From assembly GCA_900660155.1 (NCBI GenBank), contig CABFPE010000562.1, forward strand, positions 156,779-179,462: a DNA stretch of 22,684 nt, in the 5' to 3' direction. Within the stretch, counting starts at the first letter, position 1. Each line of letters starts with the position of its first letter. The notes beneath the pieces are model-generated. The model worked only from the letters and a program-made list of their open reading frames with translations, had not been told where the DNA came from and ran no database searches. The translations under genes and the position numbers were made by a program. Shown piece after piece: positions 11,420 to 19,799 of the stretch. Source of the DNA: Hofstenia miamia (taxonomy: Eukaryota > Xenacoelomorpha > Acoela > Hofsteniidae).

Positions 11420-11683
11420 TCACTCACAAACCCACTTCTTCTTTTCATATGAGAGATTGTGAGATAGATTTTTAATTCCCTACTTTTCTCTAATTACACT
11501 TGTTCTTGATCTAGTAATAATGTAAATTGGTTTTTTGAAAATATATGACCAAGGAGTAACACATTTTAAATTCTGTAAACCATTAATTTGCTTCTCATTG
11601 ATATGAAAAATAAGACTCATGTTTTTACACATCTGATTTCTTTTTGAGAAAATGACTGGTGAATCACACCCAAATAATTGTGT
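11420..11683 (-). pseudogene. Small unrecognised coding remnant with one in-frame TAG
   Basis: The minus-strand frame is open from 11,683 to a TGA at 11,420 except for a TAG at 11,480-11,482. That gives about 87 codons containing KNMSLIFHINEKQINGLQNL and WSYIFKKPIYIITRSRTSV. The composition (mixed charged and hydrophobic residues) looks protein-like for such AT-rich DNA. An ATG at 11,630-11,632 lies in frame; an upstream ATG near 11,690 is in another frame, suggesting a frameshift near the start. The family is unknown. It lies between the candidate exon at 11,822-12,010 and the polymerase block on the same strand, so it may be a small accessory gene of the element. Confidence 0.4.
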
Positions 11684-11821
11684 TTACCATGTTTTCAAAT
11701 TAAAAAACATTGACTGTATTTATTTATATGTGAAAACTTGAAGCCTTGTTTTTTTAAAAATGTAAAAGATGGCAAACACATTTTTCAAAAATAAGAAAAG
11801 CATGCTATATTGTGAACTCAC

Positions 11822-12010
11822 GTGTTTGAGGTGTTGTTTTCAGACATCATAGTTTTTTGAGTTGAAGATGTAACTGTTTGGTTAACATTACCAAACCTGT
11901 TTTGATTATTGTAACTAATCATCATTTGGTCAACTTGACCTTCAAAATTTTGTGACCAGTCATCAAAAATTTCCATAGTTTGACAAGACTCTTCCAGAAT
12001 ATTTTCAAAG
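11822..12010 (-). other. Candidate internal exon (189 bp) with strong splice sites
   Basis: On the minus strand the segment is preceded by a T-rich acceptor, TGTTTTTAG, and followed by a consensus donor, GTGAGT. One frame is open across the whole segment and reads FENILEESCQTMEIFDDWSQ near the start, then an Asn/Gln/Thr-rich tail. The product is unknown. The upstream partner may be the short open start at 12,563-12,644, but the phases do not match with a simple GT donor, so the gene model is incomplete or broken. Confidence 0.45.
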
Positions 12011-12546
12011 CTAAAAACATTTGTTTAACTCATTTAATAATAGTTTTGTTTTTTAAAAAAATGGATAAACACACATTACACATTTTAACTGAGAAATATT
12101 ATAAGAGATATAATGTAAAAACCCTTTTGTTTTTTAATAAAACAAAAAATGTGCATTACATATTTTATATTATAATGAGTTGCAATGTAAAAAACTGATT
12201 AATAATTTGTTACATTGTATAATAAATATTCTTAGATAATACATTTTACAAAGAATGTCTTACATTGCCTCATTGAAAGCTAAAAACATTTGTTTAACTC
12301 ATTTAATAATAGTTTTGTTTTTTAAAAAAATGGATAAAAACACATTACACATTTTAACTGAGAAATATTATAAGAGATATAATGTAAAAACCCTTTTGTT
12401 TTTTAATAAAACAAAAATGTGCATTACATATTTTATATTATAATGAGTTGCAATGTAAAAAACTGATTAATAATTTGTTACATTGTATAATAAATATTCT
12501 TAGATAATACATTTTACAAAGAATGTCTTACATTGCCTCATTGAAG
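12010..12546 (+). repeat. Near-identical tandem duplication, 269 + 268 bp
   Basis: Unit 1 is 12,010-12,278 and unit 2 is 12,279-12,546. I see one substitution (GGATAAACACAC versus GGATAAAAACAC), a one-base difference in an A-run, and a mismatch at the last base. No N lies between them, so unlike the other large direct repeats in the window this looks like a genuine recent tandem duplication. The unit begins exactly at the acceptor AG of the candidate exon at 11,822-12,010, so both copies would lie in its upstream intron. Short plus-strand frames inside both units are duplicates without coding character. Confidence 0.9.
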
Positions 12547-12562
12547 GAAATTTATAAATCAC

Positions 12563-12644
12563 TTTTATAGAGGTTGTTGTTGATAATTTGATCATATTTG
12601 GTGTTCCAGCCAGAGAGAAAGTTGGAAACATTATTGAAAGACAT
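12563..12644 (-). other. Candidate first coding segment (starts MSFNNVSNFLSGWNTKYD)
   Basis: An ATG at 12,644 on the minus strand opens about 30 codons beginning MSFNNVSNFLSGWNTKYD before a stop near 12,554. It lies directly upstream of the tandem duplication and, beyond it, the candidate exon at 11,822-12,010. The weak AAAA/GTGATT donor at 12,561 gives the wrong phase for that exon. It could equally be a short chance frame. Function unknown. Confidence 0.3.
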
Positions 12645-13460
12645 TTTAAAAGCAGAACATTGAAAACAAACTAGTTTTTAATGAAGGAGACATCGAGTTT
12701 TGATTGGATGGAGAATATCCAATTAGCAATAAGTAAAATCAATTTGGGAAAGTCAATTCATGGTACTTAAAAATCTCAAGTATGTGAGTTTACACAGAAA
12801 AGCTTTTAACTAATTTGATGTTGACAGGTTCTCCAAGAAAATGTTTTTAAAACTTAACTTTTTTATTTTGTGGGGGAGGGTTTTAATGTAAAAAGCTTTT
12901 AAAATGTCAACTTTTCAGGTGATTGACAGGTTCTCTTTGCAGGACTCTGGATGTGGTAATAAAAAGGTTTTAAATTGAGTACACTTGAATGTGACAGATT
13001 AAAAGCTTCTGTCAAAAACATTGCTAATGTGTTTCTAGGCATTTTTTGCAAAAGACCCTGACTGGAAAATGTGATAAAATTTAAACATGGTGGTAATTCT
13101 TTTCTTAGCCCCAGTCATGTAAACAGATTCTCAGCTCTTAGTATTGTGCTAAGTAAATCTATAAGCACTTAGATACAATATGCTATGGGGAAACCAAGAG
13201 TTTTATAATCTAAAAACATGGTTCTTTATAGGAGAAGATGGAAAACAGTAAATTGATATTAAGATAAAAGAGATACATGGGTGTAAACATAACAGGTATT
13301 TTATAATGTTCTAACAACGTTTTGCAGTTTGGCAAATGAATTAACCAGGTTGGTTGATGATTGGATCAAATGAATTAAGTTATTTTTGATTGGTTTATAT
13401 GCTAAAAGTTTGTAATAAATAACATGTACTTTGAATGCTTTTTCAATTTTAAATTTGGCA
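12645..13460. other. Region with several T-rich AG acceptor-like sites, no firm gene
   Basis: A short plus-strand ATG frame starts at 12,681 (MKETSSFDWMENIQLAISKI) and closes after 29 codons. Several pyrimidine-rich acceptor-like sites follow on the plus strand, for example TTTGCAG near 12,940, GTTTCTAG near 13,038 and TTTTCTTAG near 13,110. These suggest a decayed, possibly intron-containing region leading to the plus-strand genes at 13,461-13,925. I cannot assemble a gene from them. Confidence 0.35.
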
Positions 13461-13655
13461 ATGATTCCAAAAGCTGCTAGCAAATCTCTCGCTCAAAAAA
13501 CTACCAAAGATATGCAGAGCAAATAAGAGGAATTCTTGCAACCCAAAAAATTTGTTTTAAAGCTGATATTACCAAAGACCATGTATTCTGTAAACACTGT
13601 GTGTAATGTAGTTCAACCAGAAATGGTCAACAGCCTCAATGCAATTTCCAAATAA
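13461..13655 (+). pseudogene. Unrecognised small coding remnant upstream of the OB-like gene
   Basis: From ATG 13,461 the frame reads 21 codons (MIPKAASKSLAQKTTKDMQS...) to a TAA at 13,524-13,526. It then continues open in the same frame (EEFLQPKKFVLKLILPKTMY ...) to a TAA at 13,653-13,655, only 6 bp before the ATG of the next gene. The basic, Ser/Thr/Lys-rich start and hydrophobic middle look protein-like. A single nonsense mutation would explain the break. The tight spacing and shared strand suggest co-expression with 13,662-13,925. No family recognised. Confidence 0.45.
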
Positions 13656-13661
13656 TGTCAG

Positions 13662-13925
13662 ATGAAATATATCTCCATTAGAGAATTAAAAATCAGTGAG
13701 TGGCAAAAAATACACAACAAATATAGCCTTCAGACAAAATATGGCCCTGAGGTAAAAATTATACTAGAAAAGAGCAACTGCTTCTTCTTACCCAAATTTT
13801 ATGCAGAGAAAGCTACAGGAGAAAAATATAAGATGTTTATCAGACTTAAAATTCGATGTGGCAAGGATAAACCATCAATATATACAAGTGGTAATGCACA
13901 AACTGTAATTAGATATAGTGTGTAA
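13662..13925 (+). CDS. Small protein with TKYGP/FLPKFY motifs, possible OB-fold ssDNA-binding protein
   Basis: An intact 87-codon frame with an ATG start; the upstream in-frame codons include a stop, so this start is the only ATG option. It shows TKYGPEVKIILE (residues 25-36), FLPKFY (42-47) and TSGN (75-78). Alternating hydrophobic strands around a KYGP turn and an FLPK strand resemble small OB-fold proteins that bind single-stranded DNA, and I recall similar hypothetical proteins in invertebrate genomes; both points are inference. A frameshifted relative lies on the opposite strand at 15,018-15,360, sharing the same three motifs. Conservation of the pair supports real coding. In a pPolB element an ssDNA-binding protein would coat the displaced strand during replication. 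Confidence 0.65.
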   Translation: MKYISIRELKISEWQKIHNKYSLQTKYGPEVKIILEKSNCFFLPKFYAEKATGEKYKMFIRLKIRCGKDKPSIYTSGNAQTVIRYSV

Positions 13926-14407
13926 AAAATATTTAGAATAAATATATATGTGCCATTGATTTTTATTTTAATAGTTAAAAATTAGTACTTACTAGTGAAA
14001 AAATGGAACTCAATTTAAGAAACATGTGGTAACATTTGTAAAAGAAAAATACAAAACAACGTACCTATAAATTTAGTTGAAATACAGAACAAAGGAAAAT
14101 ACAATAATGGCATATCACATGGGTCAAAATGTAAAAAATGACAATTGAAATAAATAAAATTTTTTATCAATTAAAACTGAATTTCTATTAAATTTAAAAA
14201 CTTAGTTTAAACAAAAAATATAGCAAATAAATATTTTATAACACTTTGATATTATTAGACCAAACATGAATGACCAAGTTCAACTCATATTCATAAACCA
14301 AATAGTCCTTTTTTGTAAAAGAAATTTTATTTACAACTGTAGAAAGTGTTTATCAAACATTTAATTATAAAAAGAGTTATATTCATTCACTTGTAAGTTT
14401 TCTATTT
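13926..14407. other. AT-rich intergenic stretch
   Basis: Very A-rich sequence with no open frame of note and no clear repeat. An acceptor-like TTTTCTATTTGTGCAG ends at about 14,412 and could open the next coding stretch. Confidence 0.5.
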
Positions 14408-14677
14408 GTGCAGTTTACCCATTTTTCATTGTTTGAAGCCATGAAGTGTCAGCACATATTATTTGAAATTCATGGGAGCACATTCAATAGCATCTATTAC
14501 ATTAAAGAACTGTTGATTTTAATCAAAGAAAAACTCTATATTATTACAGTACACCACTTGAAGGCAGTTTTTAACTCTCTTCCTCCACACATAAGAAAGG
14601 CTTTTAACTGGTATGAGTGGAACTTCCATCATGTTGCATTTACAAAAGGCAATCTCACAAGTGAGCAAATGCTTTAA
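14408..14677 (+). CDS. Hypothetical protein, 89 codons, unrecognised
   Basis: A single open frame ends with TAA at 14,675-14,677. The product is rich in His, Phe and Ile, with a hydrophobic helix-like middle (YYIKELLILIKEKLYIITVH) and a C-terminal part containing LPPHIRKAFNWYEWNFHH. Length, composition and lack of stops in 30% GC DNA make it probably coding, but I do not know the family. The listed start is not a strong ATG context and a splice acceptor (TTTGTGCAG) overlaps it, so the 5' end may be an exon boundary; an internal ATG is residue 12. It is on the same strand as the OB-like gene, 480 bp downstream. Confidence 0.45.
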   Translation: MQFTHFSLFEAMKCQHILFEIHGSTFNSIYYIKELLILIKEKLYIITVHHLKAVFNSLPPHIRKAFNWYEWNFHHVAFTKGNLTSEQML

Positions 14678-15017
14678 TTTATTGATTCACTAAATTTATC
14701 AACATGAGAGAATACAATGTTTTGGGGATGTGATGCTATGATCTGTGAATTTCTTAGTCAAATAATCTCTCAACCTGTGGAAAATTTACTTGATCACAGC
14801 TAGCAGTACCCACAGAACATGGGACTGTATAAAGGACTATTTTAAATTTGTACATTGAATGAACACTCCAAAAGGTATATTATTATTGCCATTTGCTAGT
14901 AATCATTGTAAATTTAAAAAGTTTATTGTAAAACCACTGTAACTAATAATTAATGATTTTTTTACTAGTATTATTTTTACAAAAGTGTACATGTAGAAAT
15001 AGGTGTAGAAAACACTA

Positions 15018-15360
15018 CTATATTTTTATTTTACTAAATTCTAATACAATATGATATACATTATTGCCACTGGTTGTGATTTCCATGTCATCATTGTGAA
15101 AAAGTTTTTTATTTACCAGAGTCTTGTAATTCTCACCCAATGCATTGACATACCATTTGGGTAGGAAATAGTAAAAACCATTGTCAAGTCTTATTCTTTA
15201 CTGTGGTACCATATCTTGTGTTCAGCTGAACAATGTCCTCTATTGTTAGCCAGAGTTTTTTTGGTAGTTCACTAGCTGGACTCACATTTGAAAAAATATG
15301 GGTTGGTGTTTGGGAATTAACATCATTTAAGCATTGTAAAGCATGGTCATCCTTGCTCAT
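15018..15360 (-). pseudogene. Second OB-like protein gene, frameshifted, opposite strand
   Basis: A minus-strand frame from ATG 15,360 (MSKDDHALQCLND...) reads to TGA at 15,184-15,186 and includes LTIEDIVQLNTRYGTTV. A one-base shift there opens the next frame, which reads NGFYYFLPKWYVNALGENYK and EITTSGNN before TAG at 15,018-15,020. The motif order RYG-T / FLPKWY / TSGN matches the intact gene at 13,662-13,925, so the two are diverged paralogues. This copy has a longer N-terminus (about 35 extra residues) and an in-frame TGA upstream of its ATG. Function by analogy only: possible ssDNA binding. Confidence 0.6.
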
Positions 15361-15429
15361 GCTGGGAAAGATGATCACATTATTATTGTAGAGTCACTCA
15401 GGGAAATTTTCGTGATTATTATTCATTTT

Positions 15430-16170
15430 TATTTTTGATTGTATTAACATCATCATGATGTAAGATTAATTTTGAGCTTGGGTTTACAAAAGATAATTAT
15501 CATGTTATGTCCCCTCAATGGTGCTAAATGTGTTGCTCAAATTTAATTTGCAAGGGAAAATCAATGACATGACTATCTAATGATTAACTGTAGTTGTAAG
15601 CAAAGACAGGTAATTATTTATTATTTTGAACTTGTATAAATTGAGAAACAATGTGAGAAAAGGTCAATAGATTTTATCTAGCCTCAATTGCTGTTCACTT
15701 TCTCTTCTGTTATTTGATTATTATTTTTGAATATGAAAATAATTGCTTAAGTGCAGCAACAATTTGGGAGTACTTTCTCAAAGTACAGGGTGACACATAG
15801 CTCCTGGAGATTGGCAGATCTTACCAGCCCAAATTGTGGACCTATTAGGTTATGGATATGGTTATGCAAAAGGCAATAATAAAACTTTCAATCAATGTTC
15901 AACATGTACATGCACCTATACATTATGACACTGTGATGAAACCATGCTGTTGGCTAGCATGAATGTCTGGCAATTACAGACTATTATTTAGTGAGCTGAG
16001 AGATAACAATGAAAATGAGATGTTTATTTTGTCTATGAGATAGAAATTAATAAGTGAGACAAATAGGGTAGCACCATGCACTAAGTCAAGCACTATACTG
16101 TTCCTGAAGACTTTGCTTTGGCTGGAAGCCATGTGAGTTGGTCATCTTGGAGTTACCTAAGGTATTGATT
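15430..16170. other. No gene recognised
   Basis: Mixed AT-rich sequence without an open frame above about 40 codons. Part of it (about 16,000-16,100) may extend the diverged repeat shared with 21.9-22.0 kb, but similarity there is weak. Confidence 0.45.
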
Positions 16171-16171
16171 A

Positions 16172-17920
16172 CTTGGATGAATTACCAATGTTTATATAAG
16201 TTCTCTCTTTAACCATTTTTCCCAGAATCAGGGCTGTCATCATATATCTATGTAGAACCTTCTGCAGAGTCAATTAGTTTTCTAGTGTAATTACAGCCTG
16301 TGATTCTACATTATTAACTATTGGGCATCTTCATTTGTGTTGAGTCTTGCATTTTTCTTTTACAGGCGCAGGTGGTAGGGACAACAAACCCACTTTATCT
16401 CTAATCATTGCTATGATTTCTTTTGTATCTATAATTTTTTGTTTGAAGTATGGTGATGATCAAATTGTTCTGGGAGTTACTGCTTTCATTGCAGTTTTCT
16501 TCACACTTCCTTTTCGTCCTTTTGTCATTTTTTCTTCTAGTTCATAGTGGCGTTCCCATCTCTAGGTCGTGATTCTGGGATCCCAGTGAAGTGCATCTGT
16601 TCAGTTTGGGTATCTCTCTTTTTTTCATTGATAGTTGGTTCAGGTAACAACTTGCTGCTTTCATACTTTCACTTGTAGCTTTTGTTGTTGTCTTGCAGGT
16701 GGTTTAACTGAATGTTTCTTCTGTAGGTTTGCTGTTCTTGGCTGTCATGGTCACCATGTAATATCCTCTACCAGGCATTATCACTGTTTATCTACTGTTA
16801 CTTTATAACATTAGCTGTGTTATTGCAGGTAAGGATTTACTTGTTGTTACTGCTTGACTAGTTTCTTCTGTTTACTTATGTAACCTAGAATTGACTGCTC
16901 ATTTTTTAGGCGAGGAGGCCATGCAGTAACTTCTATGACGATCTTCTGATGGGCATCTGCCTGAAGTGGATCTCCACATTCAGTGTCGCCACTCCATCCA
17001 ATGTTTGAGTGCCACTTCTCAGCTCAATTGGTATAGCTTATGTGTATCCTACATTAGCTCAGTGCTTACTCAAGGCATGACACAATTTGACTTAAACTCT
17101 ATTGTNCTTGGATGAATTACCAATGTTTATATAAGTTCTCTCTTTAACCATTTTTCCCAGAATCAGGGCTGTCATCATATATCTATGTAGAACCTTCTGC
17201 AGAGTCAATTAGTTTTCTAGTGTAATTACAGCCTGTGATTCTACATTATTAACTATTGGGCATCTTCATTTGTGTTGAGTCTTGCATTTTTCTTTTACAG
17301 GCGCAGGTGGTAGGGACAACAAACCCACTTTATCTCTAATCATTGCTATGATTTCTTTTGTATCTATAATTTTTTGTTTGAAGTATGGTGATGATCAAAT
17401 TGTTCTGGGAGTTACTGCTTTCATTGCAGTTTTCTTCACACTTCCTTTTCGTCCTTTTGTCATTTTTTCTTCTAGTTCATAGTGGCTTTCCCATCTCTAG
17501 GTCGTGATTCTGGGATCCCAGTGAAGTGCATCTGTTCAGTTTGGGTATCTCTCTTTTTTTCATTGATAGTTGGTTCAGGTAACAACTTGCTGCTTTCATA
17601 CTTTCACTTGTAGCTTTTGTTGTTGTCTTGCAGGTGGTTTAACTGAATGTTTCTTCTGTAGGTTTGCTGTTCTTGGCTGTCATGGTCACCATGTAATATC
17701 CTCTACCAGGCATTATCACTGTTTATCTACTGTTACTTTATAACATTAGCTGTGTTATTGCAGGTAAGGATTTACTTGTTGTTACTGCTTGACTAGTTTC
17801 TTCTGTTTACTTATGTAACCTAGAATTAACTGCTCNGCTCAATTGGTATAGCTTATGTGTATCCTACATTAGCTCAGTGCTTACTCAAGGCATGACACAA
17901 TTTGACTTAAACTCTATTGT
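16172..17920 (+). repeat. Direct repeats around N17106 and N17836 (probable redundant contig)
   Basis: The block 17,107-17,835 repeats 16,172-16,900 at an offset of 935, with at least two single-base differences (GTGGCG/GTGGCT near 16,551/17,486 and TTGACT/TTAACT near 16,893/17,828). It is bounded by single Ns on both sides. After the second N, 17,837-17,920 repeats 17,022-17,105. This is the pattern of a short allelic contig placed between two overlapping contigs, not a genomic duplication. Confidence 0.92.
16366..16547 (+). other. Open exon-like segment coding two hydrophobic helices (repeated at 17,301-17,482)
   Basis: A good acceptor (TTTTTCTTTTACAG) is followed by an open stretch ending in TAG. 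It encodes a Gly/Arg/Asp-containing start and then two hydrophobic segments, LSLIIAMISFVSIIFCL and IVLGVTAFIAVFFTLPF, separated by KYGDDQ. It could be the last coding exon of a small two-helix membrane protein. There is no in-frame ATG at the start, so any gene would need an upstream exon that I cannot find. The second copy at 17,301-17,482 belongs to the probable redundant contig and encodes the same residues. Family unknown; T-rich DNA readily yields hydrophobic frames, so caution is needed. Confidence 0.3.
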
Positions 17921-18310
17921 GTGAAAGTGTTGTATCTATTTGCAACCTGAATTGTTACTAGTTGTTCATTAATATTACACATAGCCATTACTGAAATATA
18001 TTGGCTTATTTAAATAAATCCTGTTCAAACAACTTCCTAGCCTACATTTATAATTTACTACATGTACAGTCACTTTATCAGTCTATTATAGGTCATTAAT
18101 TTGGATCTAAAATAGTATTAAGATAATTCCTAGGGTTTGGTAGTCCAACTGTTTGCTGACAATTAATTATCTAATACATGTAGAAGTGAAATGCTAGTGG
18201 GCTAATAGAGAGAAAACCCCTACACCTAACATATGTGCACTTTCATGATCTGGCACAGAGACCCTAGAATCATTCCCTGTGATGTATCCAGACCACTACT
18301 AAACACCATG
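16930..18310 (-). repeat. Diverged interspersed repeat, inverted relative to 21,060-21,690
   Basis: The reverse complement of this block matches the right flank in the same order. Shared pieces include AGGGAATGATTC (18,265-18,276) with AGGAATGATTC, then TTTTAGATCCAAATT, then AGGCTAGGAAG with AGGTTAGGAAG, then TTTCAGTAATGG, then AGGTTGCAAA, then CACACAATA, then CTTCAGGCAGATGCC (16,957-16,971). Indels are frequent. No coding content was identified in the shared part. The duplicated bases around N17106 and N17836 interrupt it. Confidence 0.7.
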
Positions 18311-18618
18311 CAATGAGCTCAACATCATACTAAATATTCAAACTGTTAATGTGAAACAAAATAAGAATTCTAAGTAAAATTCTTTATCAACTTCTCACAG
18401 TGTTTTAATCTATTTATAGTATTTCCAAAAGAAGTACCTGTTGATTCAAATTTGAACTTTCTGCCAAGATGGAGGCTGAAAATAATGAAAGTGTCATTTA
18501 GTCAAAAGTATTTTATCAACAGACACTAATATCTCTATTTTGACACATGTTGTTTCTTAGTTGCAATTTACAAATAAATCTGAGATAATACCAATTGATT
18601 TAATTACAATATTTTTAA

Positions 18619-18891
18619 TCAACTTCTTTTTGATCTTAATCTCTTCTTGCAACATTTGCAGCTTATTTCTGATTTTATTTGGATGATGCTACAGAACGCT
18701 TCTGTGAACATTAATTTCATTGATGCTACTGTTTGCTCCTCTTTTACATATTGGTAATTCCTTGAGCAGATCTTCTTTTTTTCCTTCATTATTTTTATTT
18801 TGCCGTCATCTTGTAGACTTCCACTGGTTTGGTTATGCCTCCCCTTTACATCACTGCCACACTCTTGATGATTTTCACAAACATGCAGCAA
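18619..18891 (-). other. Possible small Cys/Lys-rich protein, unrecognised
   Basis: A 90-codon minus-strand frame, basic and Cys-containing (MLHVCENHQECGSDVK at the start, CKCCKKRLRSKRS at the end). It ends close to the inner edge of the right TIR region. Plus-strand frames overlap it and one strand is T-rich, so coding status is uncertain. Neither direction resembles a family I know. Confidence 0.25.
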
Positions 18892-19117
18892 GGGCTCTCT
18901 TTTTTGTATCTATTCATGTCCAGTTCTAAAGTGGGTTATAGCCATGCAATTGTGGGGGGGGTTCTGCATAGTTCATCAAATAGACTGCCCAATGAGCCAG
19001 ATGCCAACTTTTCAACAGACATTGCCAAAAGTGAGAGACAAAATTGCGTAGAAGAAACATAATGATTTTATCTAATGAAATTAGGTGAATATATATATTG
19101 ACCAGCCAATGGAAATA

Positions 19118-19627
19118 CATTGAACTTATGAAAATTAATTATTGGTTGGAAAAAGCATGATATGATAAATGTGTTAACAAGGAATATTAACAAAAATGAA
19201 ATGTGGTTTTTTGAAAGTTCCCAAAATTGACATAAGCATTGTACGTCTAAATTATCTAAAAAATAATCAACAAATCATAGTGTGTGATAACAAGGTATAT
19301 TAACAAAATGCAATGTAATGCATGCAAGTGATTGTGATATAGCTGTGTATATTAACATGAAATTAGTCATATAAAACATTATACAAAAATTGTATGTAAA
19401 TGTAAATTTACCCCAACATGTAAATGAATCACCATGAAAATCAATTAAAAAACTGACATGAATCACTAATTGAAATCTATTAGTTGATCTGTCAAAAAGT
19501 GATGAGTCACTAAAACCACTCTGCCATTATCCATGAACTTGTGCTTGACCAATCAGAATAGGTGTTACAAACCCAGCTCTTGACCAATCAGAATCCAAGT
19601 TAGTGATCTCTCATGGTACCCTGTATA
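19118..19627 (-). repeat. Right terminal inverted repeat
   Basis: This is the inverted partner of 5,571-6,065. It contains two CCAATCAGAAT sites at 19,549-19,559 and 19,584-19,594, exactly 35 bp apart; the left repeat has lost one unit. The outer end reads GGTACCCTGTATA. The same paired CCAAT arrangement and the adjacent TTTTTTGACAG...CTAATG block recur at 22,438-22,684, showing that this is a family of related termini. Confidence 0.88.
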
Positions 19628-19799
19628 ACTATTTATATGGAAAACAATGAAATTCAGAAGAAGACAATGGATTAATGGCCAACAATAGTAATAGAGGCTC
19701 CATCAAGAAAATATCACAAAATGATTGAAATAGTGTTGAATGAAATAAATTGAGCATATGAACTGAATATGAAAAAAGACTTCAAAAGTTAATATTTAA

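Larger units (their letters stand above)
5571..19627. mobile_element. pPolB-encoding element with long TIRs, Polinton/Maverick- or adintovirus-like (decayed)
   Basis: Inverted repeats of about 0.5 kb start TATACAGGGTACCATGAG at 5,571 and end with the reverse complement at 19,627. Between them lie a protein-primed family-B DNA polymerase and small genes on both strands. Self-synthesising DNA elements of this kind (Polintons, adintoviruses) carry pPolB and long TIRs and are usually 12-20 kb, which fits. No retroviral-type integrase, FtsK-type ATPase, adenain-type protease or capsid gene was recognised, so the assignment rests on the polymerase and TIRs only. The flanks share just ACT (5,568-5,570 and 19,628-19,630), or TA under another reading, not the 6-bp duplication expected of Polintons. 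About 0.8 kb of the length is probable assembly duplication. Confidence 0.7.

Noticed and set aside
11980..12443. Two similar plus-strand frames that look like a duplicated small gene
   Set aside because: They are simply the two units of the tandem duplication; the frames are Lys/Asn/Phe-rich readings of AT-rich DNA and the second is truncated by a one-base difference.
13301..13483. A 60-codon minus-strand frame
   Set aside because: It overlaps the more convincing plus-strand remnant at 13,461-13,655 and has no recognisable features.
18953..18961. Run of eight or more G residues
   Set aside because: An isolated homopolymer; no further G-tracts nearby to support a G-quadruplex.
18720..19120. 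Overlapping frames on both strands near the right TIR
   Set aside because: Short, mutually overlapping and partly inside the TIR; none shows a motif. Only the minus-strand Cys/Lys-rich frame was kept, at low confidence.
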